Below are positions 34,055-44,406 of a DNA stretch of 64,000 bases, piece after piece (the stretch's first letter is position 1; every line of letters starts with the position of its first letter). Position numbers and translations under genes: made by a program. Under the pieces are notes generated by a model, which was given only the letters and a program-made list of their open reading frames with translations, searched no databases and was not told the DNA's origin. The stretch lies in assembly GCA_946406115.1 (NCBI GenBank), contig OX291544.1:34551521-34615520 (forward strand), read 5' to 3'. This DNA comes from Apoda limacodes. Its lineage: Eukaryota > Arthropoda > Insecta > Lepidoptera > Limacodidae.

Positions 34055-36476
34055 AATGGACATCAGAAAGTTTTTCGGTAATTTATGTATATTGGACTTA
34101 GAGCTAGTATTTTTATTTTGTTTCTCTTAGCTAATAGCTTTGGTAACGAATATACAAGCTAGAGACGTATAATGATCGTAAAGAATATCATTTTTAATTT
34201 TATCTGGCATATTTTTGATGTGGAAAGAAAGGATCGATTATGAGTGAGCGATATTTCTCTTTTTGACGAACATGTAATTTTTGTTTCGGGTCGACTGTAT
34301 TATTGCAAATCGTTATATGATGTAAAATTTCAATAATTTTTAGCAATCGATGCCATCACCATGTATTTTCCGATTAAGAAAGTAACAAAAAAATCAATAT
34401 GGCGAAAATGGCCAATCCATAGAAATCGAGACATCAGTAATCTCTAACAAAATATTCTGCACTTCGGTACCTTCTGTGTGGGTTTAAGGTAGAACCCACA
34501 AACCGGCGATGTTTATTCAATAAGATCAAACCGTCTTTATTCCATCTCATGTGGTAAAATCTACTTTTAGATTACATCTTCATACTAATTGTCTCACGCT
34601 GAAATTGTTGCACATTTAAAGTGTTGTTTCTAATATTTTTTACATAATTTTTCAAATTTTTTATCAGAACATCTCACTTCGAGCAAATCTTTAAAAAACT
34701 GACTTCGAATATTTTTCCATCTGTCACTCTTTTAAATATCAGATGTAAAAATCTGTCAACGAAAATAAGTATGGCATTTTATGCCTGTATGGATATAGAA
34801 TTTTACAATAATTTTGACATAAACACGCAAAAGGTGATCTAAAGCTATTTACACACTTCATATTACAAATTAAAATACTTCACTCCCCTACAAGGTAAAC
34901 ATTATGGTGAAAGTATTCTCGAGGATTTATACAGGCTGCGAATTGTCGTGGGAGATTTGATTTTAATGAAACACATTGAGCAAGGGAAAAAGAATGCAAG
35001 CTATCATTCGTTGGATGTTCAAAATGAAATTATTGGTATTTGTGGAAGCGTTATTAAGGCTGATATTTTGAAAAAAGTGAAAAAAGCAGCAGCTGCATAC
35101 AGTGTGCTGGCAGAAGAAACAGCTGATATTTTTGGCACTGAACACCTATCGATTGGGATGCGATATTATAATGAAGAAACACAGGAAGTCCAAGAAATGT
35201 TTGTCGGATTCATTGAGCGAAAAGATTTGGATGTGAAATAGATTGCACATAGCATAGATGAGTTTTTGACAAAAGAAGATCTGAATACAAATAAATGCTT
35301 TGGTTTTGATGGTTGTTCAACGATGTCAGGAAAAGATGGAGCGGTACAAGCTATCTTACGCAAAAAGTACACCAAAGCCCTCTACTTTCATTGCTCGTCC
35401 CACAAACTAAATCTAGTTTTCGATGATCTAAATTCACTTCCTGAAATTAGAAATGCCATGGGAACCACCAAAGATACTGTAAATTTTTTTCGGGAATCAG
35501 TTTTGAGGAGGAAGTTGGTACCTAATATTTCCAGACATTGCGAGACAAGATAGAGTGAGAAACACAAAACCATCAGAGTTTTAAAAGAAAATCTTCCAGT
35601 AATTCTGGAAGCCTTACAAACATTATCTCAGGAAGGAAATAGTGCAACTCGGAAAAGTGCCTTCCAACTGCATGCAGCTACTTCCAGAATTTCTTTCATT
35701 CTCCGAATTCCGTTGGTAGCCAAATACTCGGCTTTGTTGGGACCCATTGTTTACGTACTCTAATCTGTAGCTTTGGACGTGGTCAAAGCCTCGGAACACG
35801 TTAAAATGATTTTACTTTTAATGAAAAACCACCGTGAATAACCGGAAAAAGTGACAGACGAAATTATAAAGGAAGCTACTGCTGTTGCGGAGAAAGTCGG
35901 ACTGGAGGAGGACATTACATCAATGCCGCGTATTACGGGGAAACAACGTCATAAAAGCAATCATCCAAACAGAAAGCCCTTCAGAATACTGGAAGAGGTC
36001 TTTAGTAATACCATACTTGGATTCAATTTTTACCTACCTTGAAGTACGTTTTGCTGAAGAAAACACGCCATCATTCGCATTATCTAAGTTACACCCGGCG
36101 CAGATGCAGAAGATGACAACTGAAAATCTGAAACAAACTTGTAAATCTATTGCCCAGTTTTATGATTTACCGAACATAAAGAATGAAATCGAACTTTGGC
36201 AGCAATTGTGGCACGATAGGCTTAATCTAACAAATCTTATAGTTGTTGGTGTACTAAAAGAAACAAATTCCTTCTTTACCATGCACGACCTGTACAGTAG
36301 AGCGATCCTTTAGCAGCCTCAGAAGACTAAAAACATGGCTAAGAAGCACCATGGCAGGAGATCGCCTCAATGATCTAGCCATGATGAGTATACACAGACC
36401 TATAATAAATAAAAACCTAAATAATTTTAATGATAAAGTGGTTGAAAGTTCTGCAAAAAATCCCCGCAGGTTATGT
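34055..36476 (+). pseudogene. hAT-family transposase (ZMYM1/DUF4371-type), broken and split by a solo LTR
   Basis: A short N-terminal segment, MDIRKFF at 34,055, is followed by a solo LTR and then the transposase body from about 34,894. Readable in order: KNASYHSLDVQNEIIGICG, then FGFDGCSTMSGKDG and CSSHKLNLVF, LQTLSQEGNSATRKSAFQ and YWKRSLVIPYLDSI, and the C-terminal dimerisation block FSSLRRLKTWLRSTMAGDRL near 36,310. In-frame stops occur near 35,239, 35,551, 35,761 and 35,838. There is a frameshift near 35,955 and a deletion near 36,290 that removes sequence before the C-terminal block. This is a DNA transposase that would act on its own terminal repeats; this copy is dead. I could not confirm terminal repeats. 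Confidence 0.85.
34230..34892 (-). repeat. diverged solo LTR of the gypsy-type family
   Basis: Aligns along most of the LTR at 18,481-19,289 in the same orientation: CGGGTCGACTGTATT, AAAAAATCAATATGGCGAAAA, GGTAGAACCCACAA, TGTATGGATATAGAATTTTA and a terminus TTCACTCCCCTACA. The first ~150 bases are not clearly alignable. No internal element sequence is attached, so it is a recombined solo LTR or fragment, older than the intact copy. Confidence 0.85.
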
Positions 36477-36784
36477 TTTAATTAAATATTATTTTTGTTA
36501 AAATAAATAATGATTACTGTGTTTAAAAGTTTGATTTAGTTATTGTGCTGTCAAGGGCTTGTAAAGTTTTATACATTGATATCAGAACTATTCTTATTAC
36601 AATCGTCATCGAGGCAAAGACTTCCAAAGTGTAACGCTTCATGCTTTCGACTATACCAGGCGTTCAAATTTTTTATCGTCGATAATATTGCCCCATTGCC
36701 CCCGAATTGTTGTCAGTTTTTGGTGAAATAAAAATAGTGTTGTGACAAAGTGAATGATTGAAAAACTCCTGAATGAATGAAATT

Positions 36785-36900
36785 GCCTCGATTGTCTAGT
36801 GAATAGTTAGTGTGCCGAACTGCGGGTACGGGGTTCGAATTTTAGTCGTGCTTTGTAAATACCAACGAGTTTTCGACGACTATGTATGTATAAAACAACA
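36785..36900 (+). mobile_element. putative tRNA-derived SINE head
   Basis: CTCGATTGTCTAGTGAATAG resembles a tRNA A-box region, and GGTACGGGGTTCGAAT, about 30 bases later, contains a B-box (GGTTCGAAT). The acceptor stem and clover-leaf are not intact, so this is not a functional tRNA gene. The body and 3' end of the element are not defined. Confidence 0.45.
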
Positions 36901-36904
36901 CTCA

Positions 36905-37245
36905 TTGTTCATTCATCTGAACTGAACGCATCACTATTACTTTAAATATGGCAACATTATTTTACAAAGTGACATTAGCTACTGTCAGTTTGTTTCGTCT
37001 AATTGAAAATACGACTATAGAGATATTTAAAAAAAAACACAAAATGACATACAACAGTCGCATGTCATATTATAATGTTTTATTACTAGCAGCAACTCTA
37101 CATTGATGCACGTTATTTGTTGTTAGCAAATTCTCCGACACTATATAAAACATGTACCTAACCATATTTAGAAAAAAAAATATATGGTAGTGCTTTTATA
37201 TCAGATGGCAGCTTATTGTAATATTTATTTCCATATAACAAACAT
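36905..37245. other. unassigned AT-rich DNA
   Basis: No gene or clear repeat recognised between the SINE-like sequence and the family F fragment. Confidence 0.35.
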
Positions 37246-37249
37246 TCTT

Positions 37250-38125
37250 TCCGTATATAACAAGATTACATTTAGGTATAAATGATTTCAATTTATCCCT
37301 TGACGGCCTTGAGGAAAGAGTTCGGTATGTTTAAGAAAAATACTGAGGATCTTGTCTAACAAACAAACATAATATGTACATTACATGTACATGCATGTTA
37401 ATTTTAACAATTTCAAATTTTGAAATTTAGTTTACAACTATCCCTTACCCACGCGTTGCATATTGCTCTTATACACATTTTTAAGTTTTAAAAGCCCTAT
37501 TTATGTCAACAACAGAGTTACCCGACACCACAACTGAAGACCGTAGTTTAAAACTGATGCCACATACCCGTGATATGCTGTTATTGCTGTTTCTAATAAA
37601 TCCATTTGTCTTACCCGTTTCAAAGTATAGACAAAACGATCTAGTTTGTTGCAAACTTTATCTATTTCTGGTTTGCAATTTATATATTTGTCAATTATGA
37701 TTTTAAGAAATTCAGCAGTTTCCACTTCATTTATTACCTCGTTTTTACACTAAACTTGTAATTTTATTTTATTTGAATTGTATGTAGTGAACTGTACAAC
37801 ATTGTTTTTTTTAATTTATGTTTGGATTGTTATTTGTCAACCTTCATCACTTCGCTTAAATTTTCCTTAATTTTATTTTAATAGTCTTTTTTATTGTCAT
37901 ATTTTATAATTAAAGTGGTGTCATTCGTAAAAAGAATACATTTTTCGTCAATAGCAGTAGGAAAGTCATAAATATAAGTCAAAAATAGCAGTGGACCTAA
38001 TAAACTACCTTTGTTGAATTTATATGTAAACCGGACTTGGAATCTTTTTGCAATTCGAGTAAACAAAAATAACCTGGACCCGTGTCCATAGGTTACATTG
38101 AAGGTTCTCAAACATTTTACAACAA
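37250..38125 (-). mobile_element. family F non-LTR RT fragment
   Basis: Minus-strand RT pieces in order: FKNKGSLLGPLLFLTYIYDF (as KFNKGSLLGPLLFLTYIYDF) and LFTNDTTLIIKYDNK, where the YADD-type box has lost its first Asp (TNDT). Then come EFLKIIIDKYINCKPEIDKV and DLLETAITAYHGYVASVLNY. Frameshifts separate them and both ends are missing. Jockey/CR1-like by motif style. Confidence 0.75.
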
Positions 38126-38472
38126 TAGAATGAATGTTATATTTTCATTCACTCCTTCATTCCATTCAGTGATATAATGTGTTTCATACGATTTTAACTT
38201 TGCGATTCGATTGTTGTCTTCGATAGACTTACGTTTCGGAACAATGTTTAGTATGCCTCAGTATTTTGACATGTTAAGTTTGGCAAAAAATACAGATTTA
38301 ATTTAAATATTATATATATTAAGATGAATAATAAAATAAAAAATTATTGCCGTGCACTGGCTGATCTTAACTCGGCTGATCAAAGAATCGGGGACCTACG
38401 ACTACTGTTTTATACTGAACCGCGTGTACTGCCCAATTAATGACGACTGGTGAAACCACACCCATTTAAAAA

Positions 38473-41400
38473 CTGCCGTCGTATTGAAGAACACAGTTTT
38501 TACGAAAAATCCATTTTGAGAAAATGGCACCTAAAGTTTCATGTTGATTTTGTTTGATTGTGACGAGTTTAAGAAAGTTAAAAATAAAATATATTAGCAG
38601 TAATATAAGAGATGGCGCTTCAATTCTGTATTTATTATTTTTATATAGTGTTATCTTGTCACGAGTTAAGCTCATAACTGTGTTAATATTAATAAAATAA
38701 AATAATTATATTTGCATTACACTAGAATAAATTCCAGCAACTACAATAATACTGTGTACTAGTTAAGTTTTACAGAAAACTTGGATTAAACTATGTAATG
38801 ATACAGAAAAAAATATAAATCTACTACTGTAAATGAGTGTTTGCTGTGTTTATATCTAAAAAGTGACGAAATTAAAAATTAAGTAAATCAATTATACTAT
38901 ATTTAAGCTTAGGTTGCTATCATAAGTACTGAATGACAGAATCTAGTATTTTGTAGTGCTGTGCATTAGGCTAAACTTTATATATTCAGATGCTACAAAT
39001 GCTTTAAGTTTTTGTAATATTAATTGAAAAAAAGTATTTAGATCTAAGGGATAAATGAGTACGATAGTGATATACAAATCATTACTAGTAAAATTTTAAT
39101 TTTTAACTTTAAAACTTAATTATCATGTTACATGCTAGGAGAAAATATATAAAATTTATATGCATACTTGTTTATAATTGAGATCAATGTTAGGCACTCT
39201 TCCGTCACATAATGAAAACAGTTAAAAAAATCGCACCTAATACAATAGTTAAACATCTCGTGGAAACACCTTATAATAATAAAAACCAATAAAAAAATAA
39301 AAAATCACAAAATTAACTACAAGCATAAAACTAAATCTATCGGCCATCCTGCGTTTAAAGTTCTGACGGCTCCTAGCTAAAAATAATGTTAGGTTGAATT
39401 CGAATTTAGTATAATAAAAAAAAATACAAACTAACCTATTCAACACTGGCTAGGAGATGTTGAAACATAACACAGAGTGGGCGATAGATGTGTCTGGGAG
39501 CGTATAAGCAGGGCCGTGCCTAATTGACAAGAATAATAATTAATTACAGCCATCCTAGATTTCGTACTTCTCTTCTCGTACTTGGCTTTTATAAACTGAA
39601 TTTCAGTATAAGTTTCCTCTTGGAAGGATTTTTTAACAAATAAGCTAGAATTATATTAAATATAATATAATATTAATATTATATTATTAAATATAATATT
39701 AAATAACTAATAATTAAATAAGAATTTTGGTTTCACCTGTACTTCAACTAATTCACGCAAATAAAGTCTACAAACAATTTTTTAACTTGTTGCGCAGAAG
39801 AGTGATCCTCCAAATTAGTTCATATACTTGACGTCGACTTTCTCAGAGTTAGACGATTTGAAAACGTTCACAAAATTATAAAAATCGTAAATTTGTGGCC
39901 TATAGAGCCAGTTCCACTTGGTGGTGAAAAGAATCAGCTGACATAAAGCTGTGGCCGGGGTCGAAATACTTAAAGGTTATAGTTTCGGTCGATATTTCAT
40001 TGCTTTTAATTATGTAAACTAAGAAAGAAAAAAATAACCAGCACTTATTTTGTGAAGCACAAATTACTATATTACGAACATCTCTCATGTAGTTAAGAAA
40101 TAAGTGGAAAGTTCTTGTTATATCCTCTGCTCTACGCCCAGACACAGCTTCATGCCAGATCGCAGCAAATGGTTTAATATGTGTTTTAGTACTTAGGGGT
40201 TCAAAACTTTCATTGAAAACAATCAGCCTGGCACAAAATATTACTGATTTAAAAGAATCAAGACATGGAAGCATAATAATTTTTTGAAGATCAGCCGAGT
40301 AATAAATGCTTTCTAAATTCTGTTCCTTAGACGTATCACTTTGATAGTTCTGTCTTGATTCAGTATAACGTATTTTATGGGCCCTATAATTATGACGAAT
40401 AGTACAAAAATCATTAAGATTCTCTGTGTGATAACTATTATGCTTGTTGAAAAACTCATATAGCTCACATTCTCCATGTCCTAATTTGGCTAGGGAAATA
40501 TTTAATTCCTTTTTAACACAATATCTGTACAGTTCATACGAGAACTTTAAATTAGGGTACCTTTCCTTGGAATGGTTAAACATTGAGTTTATAGTTAAAT
40601 CTGAGGGTAAATGTTTTTTATTATATGTTCTCTGCGATAGTGCGATACTACAGAATTGAATGAAATTATATGATCGTGAATAATTTGAAGGTCAGTAGGA
40701 CTGCTTTTTTGATTTTTGCCTCTTTTATCATCGATGGCAAGATCTGGATCATAAATGGCTTTTACAACTATATAGTCATTCTGAGAATTATAGCCCAACG
40801 TAGTAAGAAGAAAAAGTTTTAAAAAATCCTATTGACTCCTGATAATCCTGATTGGTTTGAAATGATATTTTATAGTAAATTTTCTTTGCGAGTTTTCCTT
40901 AGTCTTTCTTTTTGTTGGTAATTTTGTTGTACTTTTTATTTAAAAGATAATTCTACTTTGCCTATCTAGCTTCCAATATGTCTCGTTTATTTCCTGTCTT
41001 CATAGTTCAGTAAAACTCTTACATAGTTTTTTACATGTACCTGAACACGGTTCTTTTAGCGCAAACTCCTCCAATTTCTTTTGTTTTTTTAATTCTAGAC
41101 GATCTTTTAATTTCATAGCGTATCTATTTATTAACTAAAACCTAGTAAATACAGTTTCCACGCTGTAAAGGTTTAGCTTAAAACGCAGTAACTACTAAAA
41201 TACTGTGATTAAATTTAGGAATCCCATAATAATTGGTTTAATAGGTAAAAGTAATTATACAGTATTTTATGATACTGTGATTTTTCCTAGAGACAGGTTA
41301 GAATTTTCCAACTTTGATCTAATTTATAACACCGTATTTGAAAATAATGCTATGTTTTTAGCTTGCAGTTACAATTTACTGTGTTCTAACTAACAGTTTA

Positions 41401-41672
41401 TCTCGGTTCGCAATAATTATTTCTCGCCTTAAACACTGCAACCATTTACTTTCTGTTTTCAAGTTATTTAAAGCCTACACGCTGTGTTTTGTCCTGAAAT
41501 TGGTCTGAATTTAGAAGAAATACTGTGTTTTCAACTATCGTAACTCAGCAACCAGTAATTATAAAATAAACCAAAAATATGTCGCGATAGATCTCTTTTT
41601 CGTGGTAACGGTAATGTAATAAAAGTAAAAACACATTATCTTGAGATACTGGGTTCTTCAATACGACGGCAG
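38473..41672 (-). mobile_element. TIR DNA transposon carrying a DUF7869-like gene (unclassified)
   Basis: Bounded by a 25-base terminal inverted repeat: CTGCCGTCGTATTGAAGAAC plus five bases at 38,473-38,497, with its complement at 41,648-41,672 and one mismatch. Inside, close to both ends, are clustered CTGTG-type motifs in the same orientation: 38,677, 38,751, 38,843 and 38,958 on the left; 41,201, 41,273, 41,379, 41,481 and 41,521 on the right. They resemble the subterminal repeats bound by transposases. The only gene-like content is the minus-strand coding remnant at 39.77-41.12 kb. The target duplication is unclear: A-runs flank both ends, compatible with AAAA. About 3.2 kb in total. Confidence 0.72.
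39770..41116 (-). pseudogene. DUF7869-like transposon-associated protein, frameshifted
   Basis: The likely start is MKLKDRLELKKQKKLEEFAL at 41,116, followed by a CSGTCKKLC cysteine motif. After a decayed stretch come LGYNSQNDYIVVKAIYDPDL and FNSVVSHYRREH (40,798-40,620). A frameshift near 40,615 leads into LPSDLTINSMFNHSKERYP and 227 open codons (40,583-39,900) with KLGHGECELYEFF, AAIWHEAVSGRRAEDITRTF and FDPGHSFMSADSFHHQVE. After a TAG at 39,900 a further frame (YDFYNFVNVFKSSNSEKVDV) continues to about 39,770. I recall this conserved core from uncharacterised insect proteins that behave like mobile genes, best matched to DUF7869; the catalytic mechanism is unproven. At least three frame breaks, so a pseudogene. 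Confidence 0.65.
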
Positions 41673-41690
41673 AAAATATGTGCATATCGA

Positions 41691-41784
41691 AAGTAGTGAA
41701 ACGTATGACGTTTGTGATCTCTAGCTTGCCGATTGGTCGTTAGTCCAATCATAGAGATCACAAACGTCATACGTTTCACTACTT
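41691..41784. repeat. perfect 33-bp inverted repeat (hairpin)
   Basis: Arms AAGTAGTGAAACGTATGACG... (41,691-41,723) and their exact complement (41,752-41,784) enclose a 28-base loop. The loop contains a second short inverted pair, GATTGG/CCAATC. It lies 18 bases outside the right terminal repeat of the DUF7869-like transposon. A partial echo (GAAACGTATGATACTGAA) occurs near 41,846. MITE-like or fold-back; no hairpin RNA product is demonstrated. Confidence 0.95.
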
Positions 41785-41789
41785 CTTAC

Positions 41790-44400
41790 TTCATCATACC
41801 TTTCGACTGGTAAAAATATGTTCAAATCGCACGGGATGGAAGAAACGAAACGTATGATACTGAACTTAGCAATTGAGTCGTTACTCCAGTATGTTTACAT
41901 AATTCAAAAACTCCGTGTACAAACTCCACTATGTAGTTCTATTAACCCAAAAATATCAGATCGATATCTGATGTTATGCTTTTGGCTTTGTTGTAGCAAG
42001 TTGGATCAATTTTCTATTTCTGTAACTTGAACAAGGTGATTGACAATTATGTAATATTTACTGTGAAGATGCATCTCAATGTGAATAGCGTGGTATAATT
42101 ACTTTTTTCTAAAATTATTTAAATAATTTAAAATTACATAGTAACGACTTCTTCAGCTTTAAATAGCAAGCAATACATTTTTATTTAATTAGTATATTGC
42201 AAAATGCTGATATTTTTTAGGGTGACTAAGGTTAGCAGCCTGACAACACTGTACAAAAATTGAACACGAAGCTCACTTCCCTCATTCAATACTTGTGTCT
42301 TGTACTTCGTAGTCGAATGCTTTTTACATAACATCATTTTCTGGATTTATTGACGGTTTTGGCTAGTTTTACGGACTCCGTGAGCTTGTGTTTTGGTTTG
42401 TGTTGTGTTTCGGAACTCGACTTCGGCATTGGATCAACGGACACATATTTTGCTTTGGATTGGACTGCCTGTCATCTGGATTTTGCGGTAATTATTTATT
42501 TTTAATTAATTCATATATTATGTTTCAATATGTAAAAATAACAATACAAAGTACAGCATTTTGAAGATTCTGAAAGCAATGTTATTATTAAATTAAGCTT
42601 GATAGATGACTCGTTTTCGTAGGTATTTTTTTTTATTGATATAAAAAAATAAGGATAAATGGTTGCATTAGATGTAAACCAAGAATATCAGAATGTAAAG
42701 CCATTGCAGGCTTGAAACTTTATGTTAATACAATTTCCATGTGTAGAAGATACAATTTTTGTTTTATTCCAAAAAAACTAAACAATTTTAATGTCGCTTA
42801 CAAAATAACTTCAGTAACATTTTAACACACTCTTACAATATGGGCTTAGTTTTTTATTGTTAGTCGTATAAAACCAAAACTGGGAAAGTGGAACCGACCC
42901 CTTTTTTTGGATTTGACAAATTACATTCGATTTGATCCATTAACATTTGCAATGAATACTTCACTATTTTCTGTGAGTATATTAAAAACTAATAATGGCA
43001 ATAATGTTACTAAAAACATAATCATTTGAATTCCAAGTGACATTTATTCCTTTGATTGCCGACTTCTTGTAAGTCATTTAACATTGTGGTTTATTGACGC
43101 AGTATTATGTAATTTATATTTAGAGCTGTAGTAAAATTTTGCTATTGATATAATTACAAGATTCATAAGTGACACAGAGTTCTTAAAGAAAAATAATTTT
43201 ATCGTTTTCTTTATGAACATATACCATAATAAAACTTTTTAAATTTGTCTACTTTTTAAGTTTAAGTTTTATTTAAAAGTAACAAAATTATGCATTTAAT
43301 CGTTTTTATGCCGTGTACAGGCGATCAGGTGCATAAAACACTATCAATTTGTAAAGATAAAAATAAAAAATAAATTATATTTTTTTTTTAAACTCGAATC
43401 AATTCTTGCTTGAGTGACAAAATGACGCGAACCATTGGAAGGTAGGTCAATATTCAAAGAGACCGGCCCCTTTTATGACACATGACTCATTTCAACAATG
43501 ATGCGTAGCGCAGTTCACGCGGACTTCGATAAATTAACCAATGCTAGACTAATTACCGCTCCTACATCTTATTTGATTGGCAATTCATAAGGCGTGTGCA
43601 CCCCCGCGCCCCGCGGGCTACGGTCAAAACATATCTAAAAAAACAGTTTTCTCTAAGACGTTTCCGGTGCGGTGCTTGGTGCATCGCTGTTTACGATCCT
43701 TGTCGCGCGAAAGTATGTAGTACGTACGTATGTAAGTATACCTATAATATATATAAATACATGTAAAAGTATATAAAAATATCTAATTCCAAATAAAATT
43801 TACATTGCTATTATTTGTATTATTGAACGGAAATTGTGAAAAACAGGTCACAATGAGAAATTGTTTGATAAGTCACGTAGAACAGTTGGTACTAATATTC
43901 AGAACATGTACAAGTAGATCAAATCTATGTTAATTTTGTCTCTCTGTTTTAAATATGCAGGTTCGACTTTTTGAACCAAAATGTATGAGCATTTTGGTTC
44001 AAATAAACCGCTTGCTGGTTACAATTCTTACGAAACTTAAAAAAAAGGTCTGTTTCTTAGAATCTAGAAACTTTATTAAAATACCATCTCAGCAGTGACT
44101 ACACACTTTGTCTTATCTTTACCACCATTTTAATCCCTGCATCGGTTTTTTATTCTTGCTTATTGTACATTCATTCAGTGTAGTCAAATATATATTTTTA
44201 AGTTTTGTGAATTGTGCCTATGTTGCATTTTATATTTCTCAATTTATTACATTATCATTAGTTACAACAATAAATATATTTATTTCAGTTTGCTGAAATG
44301 CCTAAGCCATCGGGTTCTGGAGGTCATATTGTATATGGCTGTCATGGTAGATTGAAAAAATCATAAAAAATTATCTGAATTTAACTTAATTTGTAGGTGT
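41790..44400. other. AT-rich DNA, no confirmed gene
   Basis: Holds a CpG-richer stretch at 43,430-43,710 with CCAAT-like boxes in both orientations, and a 14-base perfect inverted repeat (TTTGAACCAAAATG at 43,970 and its complement at 43,990). Just before family A, a splice-acceptor-like TTATTTCAG precedes a 22-codon frame (MPKPSGSGGHIVYGCHGRLK) at 44,298. A donor-like GCGGTAATT follows a G/T-rich region at 42,487. These could be a small or transposon-derived transcript, but the support is too thin to call a gene. Confidence 0.35.
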
Positions 44401-44406
44401 TTTTAA

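Noticed and set aside
36785..36855. A functional tRNA gene
   Set aside because: A- and B-box-like sequences are present but the stems do not pair into a clover-leaf; better explained as a SINE head.
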